Shown here: piece by piece, positions 17,031-27,600 of the stretch
How positions within the stretch are numbered: the stretch's first letter is position 1
How the letters are laid out: the number at the start of each line of letters is the position of its first letter
Assembly (NCBI RefSeq): GCF_007988905.1
Contig: NZ_BJVA01000002.1
Span: forward strand, 62,001-126,000
Direction: 5' to 3'
DNA length: 64,000 bases
DNA from: Gluconobacter kanchanaburiensis NBRC 103587
GTDB taxonomy: Bacteria > Pseudomonadota > Alphaproteobacteria > Acetobacterales > Acetobacteraceae
Made by a program: the position numbers and the translations under genes
Notes under the pieces: model-generated
Database searches by the model: none
What the model was told of the DNA's origin: nothing
The model's input: the letters and a program-made list of their open reading frames with translations, nothing else

Positions 17031-19220
17031 ATGACGGAACCTGTCGTCCGCCGCCTCGACATTGCCAGTGCCCCGCTCTCGCGGCGGGAACTTCTGATCG
17101 GTGGCGGGCTTTTACTGGCGTTCGGCAGGTCCCGTCCGGCCCGAAGCGAGGTGATACCCAATCGTCCCAAGCGGGATCTGATCTCCGGCCCCACAATCTC
17201 CTTTGATGGGCTGATCCGTATCGCATCCGACGGAGTGGTCACATTCGTCGTCCCTAATATCGAGATGGGACAGGGCATCTACACAACCGAAGCGATGATG
17301 ATCGCGGAAGAACTCGAGATCAGCCTGAATGACGTAAAAGTCGTAACAGCCCTGCCACAGGATGTGGACAGTACTTCCTCCGACATCCTCAGGACCCTCT
17401 CAACGGGTGGCTCCCGCTCCGTTCGCAAAAACTGGATCCCACTTCGGCAGGCGGCAGCATCTGCGCGCCTGATGTTGATTGCTGCGGCAGCGGAACGCTG
17501 GAAAGTGGATCCGGAGAACCTTGTTGCAGAAAAGGGCTTAATCCGGGACAGAACCAACACCCTTCACGCGTCCTACGGAGACCTTGCACAGGATGCTGGC
17601 CGCCAGCCTGTCCCCCGGGATATCCCCCTAAAACCTGCAAACCGCTGGACGCTGATCGGCCATCCGGTCCCACGCATCGACATTCCCGTAAAGGTTAACG
17701 GACAGGCCGTCTTCGGCATCGACGTCCACCTCGAAGGGATGCTCGTCGCGGCCGTCACAGGGCCGCCGCGCTGGGGGGCTACGGTCGTCACTGTCGACGG
17801 CCAGGCAGCAAAGACCATCCCCGGCGTCATCGACGTCGTCCACACCGCCACACATGTCGCCGTCATCGCAACACGTTATTGGACGGCTCGCAAAGGGCTC
17901 GCCGCGCTAAACATTCACTGGAACGAAAATAACGTTCCGGATGTCTCTTCCAGCGAGATCAGGGAGATGATCGAAAACGCTGCACAAACCGTGCCCGAGA
18001 TCATTGCCCATGACGATCCCGGAACCGATGAAGCCCTGAAACGCGGACGAAGAGTTCAGAGCACTTATGATCTTCCGTTTCTTGCACATGCGCCAATGGA
18101 ACCTCTCAACGCGACCGTCCATGTACGGTCCGATGGTTGCGACGTCTGGGTCGGAACACAGGTTCCAACCCGCGCACAACAGGTCGTCGCAAAAATCACC
18201 GGATTGCCCGAAGAAAAAATCGCCATCCATAACCACATGATAGGCGGCAGCTTTGGACGCCGGCTTTCGACAGACTTTCTGGAACAGGCAACCATGCTGG
18301 CCTCCGGGATCAATCGTCCGGTGAAATTCATCTGGAGCCGCGAAGAAGACTTCCGTCAGGACCTGTATCGCCCCGCCTATCACGACAGAATCGAAGCAGC
18401 TCTCGGCAACGATGGATTTCCTCTCGCCTGGCGCCATCAAATCACAGGACAATCCGTCGTCGACCGCTTCGCACCCGGTGGTCTGCCTCAGGGTAGTCTG
18501 GATGCTGACGCCGTCGCGGGTGCTGTGGACATTCCTTATAGCATACCCCATCGCCGGGTGGGGTGGGTCCGGGCCCGGACGCCCGTCCCTGTCGGATGGT
18601 GGCGGGGTGTAGGTCCGGCTCATAATGCCTATGTCGTTGAAAGCTTCATCGACGAACTTGCAGTGGCTGCCAACATTGATCCGATTGATTACAGACTGAA
18701 ACTTCTGGCTCATAACCCACGGTCCGTTGCGGTTTTGCAACTTGCATCCGCTGAAAGCCACTGGACCATGCCGCTTCCCCGTTATTGTGGCCGTGGCATC
18801 GCATTGCATAACGCGTTTGGAACACATTGCGCAGTCATTACGGAAGTCAGCGCAGCACCAGGGGAAGCAATTTCAGTACGCCGTGTGACAGCAGTAATCG
18901 ATTGTGGAGTGGCCGTTAACAGAGACGGTCTGAAAGCACAGATCGAAGGCGGAATCCTGTTCGGATTTTCGGCGGCGCTTTATGGACGCCTCAGCTTTGA
19001 GAACAGCATGCTGGAACAAAATAATTTTAATAGCTTCAATGCCATGCGCATAAATGGCACGCCCGAGATAAACACGCTCATCATTGATAGCCACGAAGAT
19101 ACAGGCGGTATCGGAGAAGTTGGGACAGCGGCAGCGTTTCCCTCTCTTGGTAACGCCCTTTTCAGCGCTACAGGTCAGAGACAGCGCTCCTACCCCTTCA
19201 GCCCCCATCCCGCAGCATGA
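17031..19220 (+). CDS. Molybdopterin-binding aldehyde/isoquinoline oxidoreductase-type hydroxylase (IorB-like)
   Basis: A 730-residue large subunit of the xanthine-dehydrogenase superfamily, related to isoquinoline 1-oxidoreductase beta and membrane aldehyde dehydrogenases. Near the N-terminus SRRELLIGG followed by a hydrophobic run looks like a Tat signal, so a periplasmic location is likely. Family marks: VPNIEMGQGIYT (Mo-cofactor binding), GGSFGRRLSTDF, and the C-terminal GGIGEVGT with the catalytic Glu. Length is normal for IorB. The partner 2Fe-2S subunit (IorA) and cytochrome subunit are not encoded nearby; the only candidate partner is the DUF1636 protein just upstream. ATG 17031 is used (AAGGA 9 nt upstream); a TTG at 17028 is in frame but weaker. 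Confidence 0.88.
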   Translation: MTEPVVRRLDIASAPLSRRELLIGGGLLLAFGRSRPARSEVIPNRPKRDLISGPTISFDGLIRIASDGVVTFVVPNIEMGQGIYTTEAMMIAEELEISLNDVKVVTALPQDVDSTSSDILRTLSTGGSRSVRKNWIPLRQAAASARLMLIAAAAERWKVDPENLVAEKGLIRDRTNTLHASYGDLAQDAGRQPVPRDIPLKPANRWTLIGHPVPRIDIPVKVNGQAVFGIDVHLEGMLVAAVTGPPRWGATVVTVDGQAAKTIPGVIDVVHTATHVAVIATRYWTARKGLAALNIHWNENNVPDVSSSEIREMIENAAQTVPEIIAHDDPGTDEALKRGRRVQSTYDLPFLAHAPMEPLNATVHVRSDGCDVWVGTQVPTRAQQVVAKITGLPEEKIAIHNHMIGGSFGRRLSTDFLEQATMLASGINRPVKFIWSREEDFRQDLYRPAYHDRIEAALGNDGFPLAWRHQITGQSVVDRFAPGGLPQGSLDADAVAGAVDIPYSIPHRRVGWVRARTPVPVGWWRGVGPAHNAYVVESFIDELAVAANIDPIDYRLKLLAHNPRSVAVLQLASAESHWTMPLPRYCGRGIALHNAFGTHCAVITEVSAAPGEAISVRRVTAVIDCGVAVNRDGLKAQIEGGILFGFSAALYGRLSFENSMLEQNNFNSFNAMRINGTPEINTLIIDSHEDTGGIGEVGTAAAFPSLGNALFSATGQRQRSYPFSPHPAA

Positions 19221-19451
19221 GAGTTATCTTCTGTTGATCCAATAAATTTCAATCCGGGTTTCTGGAACCATTTAAGAGATTATTTCATGGCACGCGACGG
19301 CTCAAAAACCGGCGCTGCTTAAACGTGTTCGAAGCAATAATCTACAATATTTTCCATAAGATACGTCAAACAACATATATCAATATCAAAACGAAATCTT
19401 CAGAATGAATGACGTTGCACAAGCATTCTCCAGACCCATCAAGGAGCCGAC

Positions 19452-21962
19452 ATGGCCGTGATCTCTTCGCAAAAACTGCGTCTGTTTTGCGCCACCGCCC
19501 TCGTTGGCTGCGCCGTTGCACCCGCTTCGGACAGGGCTCTGGCAGCAGTGGTCCAGCCTCTTCCACAGACCGGAATGAAAAAAAAGCCGTCTGCTGATGC
19601 CAAAGTACAACCGCCAGAAAAGCGGCCCCAGATTGTTGGGGCGAGTGCAAAAACAACGTCCAATGCAAAGTCGATCGAAGCTGCGGCGGATGAATCAATT
19701 GTCGTGACATCTAGCCGTCGCGCGACAAGCGTTCAGAACGCTCCTACGAATATTACCGCGATCAGCGCGGAAACGATCAAGAACGAACGGCTGGATGATA
19801 TCAAATCTCTCGGGGCGCTTTTACCAGGTGTAACGGTCGTCAATTCTGGGCCAAATGGCGCCGGCACCATCGTTATGCGTGGTATTTCCACAAGCGGAAC
19901 GAGTACAAACGGCGTTTTTACGAACAATGCGGTTGGCGTCTACCTCGGCGAGGTGCCGATGTATCTTGATTTCATGCTTCTCGACATCAACCGGGTCGAG
20001 TCCTTGCAGGGGCCGCAGGGAACGCTGTTTGGCTTGGGCACCCTTGGCGGTACCATTCGGTATATGCCAAACCGCCCGAATACGGATAAATATTCGATAT
20101 CGGTGCATGGTCGGGTTTTTGGTCAGTATCACTCTACCGCTCCTGGCGGCGATGAAGACGTAACCATCAACCTGCCGATCTGGAAAGACCATGTCGCGTT
20201 CCGTTCCGTGACAGGTTATTATGATGATCCGGGCTATATCGATTACAATTACGTTCTTAAACAGCCTGGTGTCTCCAACCCGCAGCCCGCCGGTCCCAAC
20301 AGTTTCGGCACCTCGGCACAGCGGTCGGAAAATTTCAGCCGCCATAGTGGTGTAAACTTCAATCATACCCTGACGACACGTAACCAGCTTCTGCTGCGTT
20401 ACAACGACGATCTCAAGATGTATCTGACATACGCCCATCAGCAGACCAAAACCGACGGCCGGTCTGCTACCGGCGCGGGCGTCATGAGCACGGGTAACTG
20501 GGATGGTCCGTGGCGATACCTGGAACCGGTTGACAGAACCGGCGATCTTTTCAGTGCGGAAGTGCACGCAAACCTCTTTCATATCGCGCAGTTCGTCAGC
20601 ACCACGGCATTTACACATCAGGTCATCGACACGAAATACGATAATACGGATCTGCTGCTGGATCTGGATTATGGATATCAGGCTTTTCCGCAGTTTTCGT
20701 CATGGAACAAAACCCATGATGACTATCGACAGTTCAATCAGGAACTCCGACTTGTCTCCACCCATAAAGGTCCGTTCAGTTGGGTCGTCGGCGGCTTCTA
20801 CAACAAATTCAACACGAACTCAGTCTATCGTGAGCATGTTCCCGGCTTCTCCGAATGGGGTGTCGCAAACGGCTTTGGCAACGTTTACCGCCCGGATGAA
20901 CTGGAATATGCATCCCGCGTCGAAACCCAAACTGCAGAACGCGCCCTCTACAGTGAAGGCACCCTGCATCTGATGAAAGACCTCCAGATCACAGGAGGAA
21001 TCCGGTATTTCGATTATGATGCTTCAGACAGCGGTGGCTCAGGCCTCCCTCTCTATCAGACATATCCGACAATCAAACTGTCGAACGCAGGTGGTGGAAC
21101 CGGCTCCAATGGCATCGTCTGGAAAGCAAACGCATCCTACCGTTTCAACCCTCAACTCATGACGTATTTCACCTACAGCACTGGTTATCGTGTAGGTGGG
21201 TATAATCGTGTGGCCCCCTGTATTCTGCCTCTAAACACATCGGTACAGAATATCTGCGCCCTTTCCAATGAAATCAGCTATAAACCAGACAGAACCCGCA
21301 ACATCGAACTGGGTTTCCGTGGGAACCTGTTCCATAATAGGTTCATCTTTTCAATCGATGGCTATCATATTGACTGGCTCAACGTGCAGGTCCCCAGCCA
21401 GACAGTTTATGGCGCGGTGGGTATTACCACCAATGGCGGGCGCGCCGTTTCGAACGGTTTTGAGTTCTCGGGCTCGCTCAGGATTACCCGCCATTTCAAC
21501 CTGACGGCCAACTACGCCTATGTCGATGCGCATCTGACCGAGGGTGTGGCCAATCTGGTCAATGGTGTCGCCAACGCCTATGCGGGTGATCGTTTGCCAG
21601 GTTCCATGAAGAATTCCGGTGCCATCACCGCCACATACATTCTTCCGATTGATGACAAAAGCACGCTCAGATTTAACTGGATGGCGGCTTATTCCGGCTC
21701 GATCTACTCGACTGTAGGGCTTCGGGATTACGGAACGCGCATTCCAAGCTACGTTACACACCGGGCTTCCATTTCCTATCGTATCGGAAAATGGAGCACG
21801 TCGTTTTTCGTGAACAATATCTTCAATCAACGTGCCATTACGGCTGTAAGCCATCAGAGTAATACGCTTAATGCACAGGTGACAGGCGTGACAGAACGGT
21901 ATTATGCGGAGAGCATCCTCCCCCCCCGTGTCATTGGTGCAGAAGTAACGGCAAATTTCTAG
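19452..21962 (+). CDS. TonB-dependent receptor
   Basis: An 836-residue outer-membrane receptor. A signal peptide (MAVISSQKLRLFCATALVGC..AVAPASDRALA) is followed by a linker with a TonB-box-like ESIVVTSSRR (about residue 80). The plug domain comes next (TNITAISAETIKN, LLPGVTVVNSGPNGAGTIVMRGI, NRVESLQGPQGTLFGLGTLGGTIRYMPNRP), then a beta-barrel ending in the usual C-terminal Phe (EVTANF). A strong SD (AAGGAGCCGAC-ATG) lies upstream. The ligand cannot be read from sequence. It belongs to the operon with the regulator, sulfotransferase and molybdo-hydroxylase, so import or sensing of a substrate for that hydroxylase is plausible. A 231-bp gap (19221-19451) upstream contains no gene and may hold its own promoter. 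Confidence 0.92.
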   Translation: MAVISSQKLRLFCATALVGCAVAPASDRALAAVVQPLPQTGMKKKPSADAKVQPPEKRPQIVGASAKTTSNAKSIEAAADESIVVTSSRRATSVQNAPTNITAISAETIKNERLDDIKSLGALLPGVTVVNSGPNGAGTIVMRGISTSGTSTNGVFTNNAVGVYLGEVPMYLDFMLLDINRVESLQGPQGTLFGLGTLGGTIRYMPNRPNTDKYSISVHGRVFGQYHSTAPGGDEDVTINLPIWKDHVAFRSVTGYYDDPGYIDYNYVLKQPGVSNPQPAGPNSFGTSAQRSENFSRHSGVNFNHTLTTRNQLLLRYNDDLKMYLTYAHQQTKTDGRSATGAGVMSTGNWDGPWRYLEPVDRTGDLFSAEVHANLFHIAQFVSTTAFTHQVIDTKYDNTDLLLDLDYGYQAFPQFSSWNKTHDDYRQFNQELRLVSTHKGPFSWVVGGFYNKFNTNSVYREHVPGFSEWGVANGFGNVYRPDELEYASRVETQTAERALYSEGTLHLMKDLQITGGIRYFDYDASDSGGSGLPLYQTYPTIKLSNAGGGTGSNGIVWKANASYRFNPQLMTYFTYSTGYRVGGYNRVAPCILPLNTSVQNICALSNEISYKPDRTRNIELGFRGNLFHNRFIFSIDGYHIDWLNVQVPSQTVYGAVGITTNGGRAVSNGFEFSGSLRITRHFNLTANYAYVDAHLTEGVANLVNGVANAYAGDRLPGSMKNSGAITATYILPIDDKSTLRFNWMAAYSGSIYSTVGLRDYGTRIPSYVTHRASISYRIGKWSTSFFVNNIFNQRAITAVSHQSNTLNAQVTGVTERYYAESILPPRVIGAEVTANF

Positions 21963-22016
21963 GAGGCCTTGTGTGACTTTTCCGGTTCCGACAATTCTGA
22001 CTGAGTGGAAGTGACT

Positions 22017-22979
22017 ATGCTCCAGTTCCCATCTTCCTGGACACAGTCAATAGCCCTGACCGCTGCTTTTCCACTCCTGCTTGCCGCCTGCGCCAGCCAG
22101 CCTTCCGCAGCCCCGCAGGAACATGCTCAGGTGGTTCCCGGTTTTGCGGATTTCATTGCCGTGGATGGCCAAACGGTCTGGCTCACGAACAGAGGCCGCG
22201 TGGAACACTGGTCCCGTAACGGCAAATTGGCACAGGTTCCCCTACATCATCCATGCGGTGGCATGTCGGTAGGGTTCGGTTCCCTATGGGTAGCGGACTG
22301 CGCCGACGGGGTTCTCAACCGGATCGATCTGAAAACCGCGACACTGTCGGCCGTTGTGAAAACCGGAATTGCAAATCCAGAGGGCGAAATGAACGTCGTC
22401 GTAGGCGACGGCTCTGTCTGGGTCGCAAGTAGCAGACAGGGCAAAATTACCCGTGTAGATCCGCGCGACAACAGTATCGCGGCCGTTATTCCAGTAGATG
22501 CCGATACCTTTTATCTTTCTTTCGGCCTGGGATCACTGTGGGCGACAACGCCCACGCTCAGAGAACTTCAGAAAATAGATCCTGCAACCAACACTGTGGT
22601 CCACAAAACTCCCCTTGGGGCCAATCCCGGATTTCTCGTAGCAGGAGAAGGCGCCGTGTGGGTGCAGGAACAGGGCGACGGCACTGTCGCGCGCATTGCC
22701 CCGGATACCGGAGACGTAACCGGCCGCGTAAAAATCTCCAAAACCCTGAAATACGGCGATATCGATGCCGGTGGCGGAAAAATCTGGCTGCGCACAACTA
22801 CCGACCAGACGTATGTCGTCATCAACCCGTCCACGCTTGGCATTCTCGCACGTACGGGAAAACAGACTGGGAGCGGCGCTTTGCGTTATACCAGTGAGGG
22901 TGTGTGGACAACATCACACGACATTCACACACTCTCCTGGTGGTCTCCGGCATATAGACCCGCAAGTCTGAGTCAGTAG
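22017..22979 (+). CDS. Lipoprotein with YncE/NHL-like beta-propeller
   Basis: A 320-residue lipoprotein: an N-terminal signal with lipobox LLAAC (acylated Cys about residue 27) and a body of repeated strands of the type VWLTNRGRVEHWSR, LWVADCADGVLNRIDLKT, VWVASSRQGKITRVDPRDN, LWATTPTLRELQKIDPAT, VWVQEQGDGTVARIAPDT. Such repeats match six- or seven-bladed beta-propellers of the YncE/virginiamycin B lyase fold. The family binds small molecules or acts in periplasmic substrate handling; the ligand is unknown. The ATG at 22017 has GGAAG about 5 nt upstream; a GTG at 22005 is in frame but less likely. Last gene of the plus-strand cluster; a weak hairpin at 22993-23038 may end transcription. Confidence 0.78.
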   Translation: MLQFPSSWTQSIALTAAFPLLLAACASQPSAAPQEHAQVVPGFADFIAVDGQTVWLTNRGRVEHWSRNGKLAQVPLHHPCGGMSVGFGSLWVADCADGVLNRIDLKTATLSAVVKTGIANPEGEMNVVVGDGSVWVASSRQGKITRVDPRDNSIAAVIPVDADTFYLSFGLGSLWATTPTLRELQKIDPATNTVVHKTPLGANPGFLVAGEGAVWVQEQGDGTVARIAPDTGDVTGRVKISKTLKYGDIDAGGGKIWLRTTTDQTYVVINPSTLGILARTGKQTGSGALRYTSEGVWTTSHDIHTLSWWSPAYRPASLSQ

Positions 22980-22992
22980 GCCAAGATCTAAG

Positions 22993-23038
22993 GGGCTCGT
23001 CAGTTCCCTCCGGCTACAGTGAGGACTAGACGGAGCCC
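22993..23038. terminator. Possible terminator hairpin between convergent genes
   Basis: GGGCTC (22993-22998) pairs with GAGCCC (23033-23038), extended by GTC/GAC with one bulged base. It lies between the propeller lipoprotein (+) and the SDR (-), a place where a shared terminator is expected. There is no T-run, so the call is tentative. Confidence 0.3.
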
Positions 23039-23049
23039 GCTTCAGACGC

Positions 23050-23796
23050 TCAGTGAAAGCCACCGGCGGCGATCAGGATCTCTCCCGTAAGCCACCGGGC
23101 ATCGTCAGAGGCAAGAAAAACGGCGATCGGTGCGATATCGGACACCTCGCCTACGCGTCTGAGAGGCGTCTGTGCGATGACAGCGCGTTCGCGTTCCGTC
23201 GGAATCATATTCGCTGTCTGGGTGCCTTCCGTTCTTGTCAGGCCCGGATTGATCGCATTGACACGGATCTGCCTTGGTCCAAGTTCTTTGGAGAACGATC
23301 CGGTTATCGCATCCACCGCTCCCTTTGTGCCAACATAGACCGCCGCATTGGGAGGGGTGACGTGGGAGCAGACCGAACTGATGTTGATGATACTGCTTCC
23401 CTCACCCAGATGGGGAACAGCAGCCTGGGTCACCTGAATCAGCCCCAGGACATTGACATTGAACTGCCGATGGAAATGTTCCTCGGTAATATCCTCAATA
23501 GGACCAAACTCGTAAATTCCGGAATTATTGACAACAATATCCAATCGTCCAAACGCTTCGACAGCCGCGGAAACAAGAGTCACCGCGCTTTCCTTCCGTG
23601 ACACATCACCCTGCACAGCCAGGGCGTTACCTCCTGCTTCGACGATAGAGTTTACAACAACGGCCGCCTCCTCTGCACTTGCAGCGTAATTGACAATGAC
23701 CGCTGCCCCTTCCGCCGCAAGGGCTCTGGCGATCCCTGCCCCGATCCCTTTTGACGCGCCTGTAACAATCGCCACTTTTCCCGAAAGCTTGCCCAT
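23050..23796 (-). CDS. SDR-family short-chain dehydrogenase/reductase
   Basis: A 248-residue NAD(P)-dependent oxidoreductase of the classical short-chain family. The cofactor motif TGASKGIG (residues 12-19), NNSG, the catalytic Ser in INISSVCS and the Tyr/Lys in YVGTKGA are all present, as is the NPG motif (AINPGLTRT). The close is WLTGEILIAAGGFH, typical of 3-oxoacyl-ACP reductase-like or glucose/ribitol dehydrogenase members. The substrate is not defined. I placed the start at 23796, where AGGA precedes the ATG by 7 nt and the family N-terminus begins; the open frame runs further upstream (to 24132) through the relic of another SDR. No operon partner is on the same strand. Confidence 0.88.
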   Translation of the reverse strand: MGKLSGKVAIVTGASKGIGAGIARALAAEGAAVIVNYAASAEEAAVVVNSIVEAGGNALAVQGDVSRKESAVTLVSAAVEAFGRLDIVVNNSGIYEFGPIEDITEEHFHRQFNVNVLGLIQVTQAAVPHLGEGSSIINISSVCSHVTPPNAAVYVGTKGAVDAITGSFSKELGPRQIRVNAINPGLTRTEGTQTANMIPTERERAVIAQTPLRRVGEVSDIAPIAVFLASDDARWLTGEILIAAGGFH

Positions 23797-23966
23797 CACC
23801 AATCCTGCTCGCAATGCGTCGTGCCTGTGCATCGTATTCAATGCGGCAGCAGCGTAGCAGATAGGCGTGAGTGAGGCGCGCCCTTTATTCCGAAAAAAGA
23901 ACGACATTACTCCAGAGTGCCGCTCCTGTGCTGCCACGTCGGTGAAAGCAGGGAGCCTCAGTGCGG

Positions 23967-24060
23967 TCAGCCGTAAATGATCATGCCACCATTGACGTGC
24001 AACGTCTGTCCCGTCACGAGGAAGGAGGCTGATGTTTTCCAAGGAAGCGTCGCAATCCTG
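23967..24060 (-). pseudogene. 3' fragment of a second SDR gene
   Basis: In a frame different from the intact SDR, the minus strand encodes ATLPWKTSASFLVTGQTLHVNGGMIIYG followed by TGA (23969-23967). SFLVTGQTLHVNGGM is the C-terminal signature of classical SDRs. No 5' part with a cofactor motif is found upstream, so only the tail of the gene remains. It lies about 170 bp before the intact SDR, suggesting an old tandem pair or insertion/deletion event. The upper boundary is approximate. Confidence 0.65.
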
Positions 24061-24694
24061 TTCAACATCCGAAACCGGCAAGTGTTGCGTCACGATCCTA
24101 ACAGATGACTGATAACGGCCTTCCCAAGCCACTCAGGGAGTAATCCGCAACCTACTGGCCCTGACAATCGGACTAAAACGCATGTTTGCTAAGACACAGT
24201 TTGTGATCCCAGCAATTAGTTTTGAAACCGTTCTCGTAAGCCAGAGGGTTTCAGGTATGGTCAGAGTGAGCTGGGACGGTATTGTTCGCCGTAAAGTCTA
24301 CGGGCTTGAAATCCTTGCAGATGGATCCACAGACCATCAGATTGTCGAGCGACTGATACTCGATCTCGACTATCCCCAAGAACTGGTTCGTCCGCGCTCC
24401 ACGCCGCCCGCAATGATTATCAAACGGTGTCGTATAAATGGGCATATTATAACGCACTGTCTGCATGTAGAGGGTGCGAAATGGGGTTTTTTCAGAACTC
24501 TCCACCTTCAATTTGCACGCTATAACCCTGCAAACACGAGCCAAACGCATCAACCAACGGTTCTTCGGTCCCTCCAGATGTCAACCGCCAGACACCTCCA
24601 TCTCTTCACCATCATGCCGTCATCAAACCCTGAATTTATCACCTCATGAAAGTAACGCGTGTTACAGTAGGATGGAATTTGCGCAGGGTCCGAT
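24061..24694. other. Gene-poor stretch before the alpha-2-macroglobulin gene
   Basis: About 630 bp, visibly less G+C-rich than the flanks. Open frames of up to about 155 codons exist on both strands, but none shows a recognisable motif, good SD or family resemblance. The right end should hold the promoter of the alpha-2-macroglobulin/PBP1C operon. It may also contain decayed sequence linked to the SDR fragment on its left. Confidence 0.35.
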
Positions 24695-27600
24695 ATGTCT
24701 TTCTTCCGCTTCGCTGTCATCTCATCTTTCGGGATTATTGCTGTCTCAGCCCTCTTTCCCGTTTCTGACAGCCGCGCGGAAGGGAATTCTCCTTCCCCTC
24801 TCACCTTTCAAAGAACGTCTCTCGATGCCACAGGCGAACATCCAGCCATCTGCCTGCATTTCGACCGGAACCTGAACGCCCGGGACGCCTCCACGCTCGC
24901 TCATTTCGTTCATCTCCATCCGGCCATTCCCTACACGCCGCGCATCCAGGGCAGCTTGTTCTGTCTGGATGATCTTGCCTTCGCGCAGGCCTATCGTGTG
25001 ACGGTAGACCCCTCCTTTGCCTCGGCCGACGGTCGCCATCTCGTCTCGCCCCTGCTTCTGAATGCACGCTTCGGGCGACGCGATTCAAATGTGGCTCTCA
25101 GTGGTGACGGCTTCATCATACCGGGCCGGACATCCGAACGTGCCACCCCTCTGGCCATCGAGAGCGTCAACGTTACGAGTGTCCGGGTGCGTGTCTTCCG
25201 CGTAGCGCCACCCCGGCAGGGCTCAGGTGTCACGACAGTCGACAGCAATGCCCTCAATCTCAGCCAGACGCGCTTTCAGCCCTGGACGTTCCGGCACCTG
25301 CTGGACACAAGCATGCGCGAAATCTGGCACGGTACGATGGCCATCGACAGTGCTCCCGACCGAACGGTCACGACAGGCTTTCCGCTGGCGGATACCATCG
25401 GCGCGGGCCGCTCAGGACTTTATCTCGTCACTGTGGAAGACGCGGCACTTCCCCGCAACAAAAGCCCCGTCGAAACCGCTCTCGGCAAAGGCGAAGACGA
25501 TTTTTCACTCCTGCAGGACAGGTCTATCTCCGCTCACTGGGTCAATCTCAGCGATCTTGGCCTGACAATGCTCCGGGGCGAAGACGGCCTGACCATCAGT
25601 ACACGCTCATTGATGACCGGTCAGCCCACGCAGGGCATCACCCTGACGGTGCAGGCGCGTGACGGCGGCATTCTGGGAACCACCACGACCGACGCCAGCG
25701 GACTTGGCCGTTTCAGTGCCTCCCTGCTGCGCGGGACCCGGGCCGACCGTCCCGCGATCCTGCTGGCCGAAAAAGGCGACGATTTCGGATTTCTGCGCCT
25801 TGATCGACAGTGGTTCGACTTCTCCGAACATCATGTCGAGGGAACGGACGACGAAACGCCCGCAGGTAATCGCGCCCTTGTGCAGCCCGACCGCGGCATT
25901 TACCGCTCTGGCGAAACCGTCCATCTTCTTGCCCTGCTGCGGGACCACGCGGGCAGAGCCCTCCCCAATATACGCCCGACGCTGGTCCTACGCCGTCCTG
26001 ACATGATGGAAGAGCGCCGCATTCTTCTGTCCGATGGTGCTGATGGAGGGTATGCGGTCGCGCTGCCGTTGAGCGCAAGCGCTCCCACGGGTCTATGGCG
26101 CGCGGAGATCCTGCTTGACCCTTCGCTTCCACCTGTCGGTTCCGCGCGGTTTGCCGTGCAGGATTTCGTTCCCCCCATGATCGAGGCCAGCTTCAGGGCG
26201 CCCGCTTTCGCAACGGCAGGCCAGGATGTGGTGATCGACGCTTCGGCCCGCTTCCTGTATGGCGCGCCCGGCACGGGCCTCAAAAGCGACAGTTCCTATC
26301 GTATTGTGCCCGCCACAGATCCTGTTCCCGGATACAAAGGCTGGGCGTTCGGGTTCGAGAACGAGGATATCCCGACAGGCGGCGGCGATATCAGTGCGGC
26401 GCCGACCGATCATGACGGGCATACGCGGCTCGCATTCACGCCGGACATTCCCCAGGGCCTTACCCGGCCTCTGGCCATCGATATCCGCGCCGGATTTCTG
26501 GATCCCATGGGACGTCGTGTCGGCGAAAAGCTGACTGTGCCTGTTCGCCGCACCGCTCCCCTGATTGGCCTGCATATGGCGGCGGACGCCTCTGCAAGCA
26601 CCGGAAGCGCCGCCGTTCCAATTGATCTCGCGGGATTCACCCCGAACAACACACCTTTCGCCCGCGCCAAAATTCACTGGACGCTTTCACGCGTCAATCA
26701 GATCTATAACTGGTCCCATACCGCCGATAACGGCTGGACCTTCAGCAGCCACACGGTGGACGTCCCGATGCGGTCGGGGGATGTGACCACCAGTCCTCAG
26801 GGCACGGCGCGCATCGCGCCCGTTCTGGACTGGGGCGAATATCGCCTCAGTGTCACGCCATCTGACAATGACGGCGCCATCGGGAGTTCGCTGCATTTTC
26901 AGGTGGGCTGGGGCAGCAGCGGCAATGCCAGTGCTCCGGACCGTCTGCCCCTCAGCGTCCGCGATCCCCATCTTGCGCCCGGAGCCAGCACCGTCATCCA
27001 TATTGGCGCCGGTTTCGCGGGACAGGCGCAGGTCACGATTGCAACGGACCGCGTGCTGAATACCCGCATCGTGGACGTGCCGAAAGACGGACTGGATGTC
27101 CCGGTGACCGCCAGGCCGGACTGGCATTCCGGGGCCTATGCGCTGGTCACGCTCTATCGCCCGCTGAACGGCCCCTCCGGCCTGCGCCCACATGATCCTG
27201 TCCGTGCGGTCGGCGTGGCGTGGATCGGTATCGACCAGAGCGCGCACCGGCTGGACGTAGCGCTCGACGCGCCCGCCACGATGGTTCCGCGCCATCGGAT
27301 CACCGTCCCCGTCACGGTCCATGCCAGAAACGGCCTGCCGGTCAGCCATGTGCATGTCGCGGTATCGGCCGTGGATCAGGGCATTCTCAATCTCACCCAT
27401 TTCAGGCCGCTGGACCTGTTCGACCACCTGTATGGCCGTTCCCGTCTCGGACTGGACATGCTGGATAATTACGGCTCGCTCCTGCTGAGCGACGCAAAAA
27501 CCGGGGCCATCCGCTTCGGCGGCGACGGCGCAGGGGAAAGCGGCGGGGCGGACGGCCCACCCATCCGGACGACAGAAAGTGTAGCGCTCTTTGACGGACC

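Noticed and set aside
24182-24649. A 155-codon plus-strand frame in the gap before the alpha-2-macroglobulin gene
   Set aside because: No recognised motif, no SD, and an overlapping minus-strand frame of similar size; kept as unexplained spacer.
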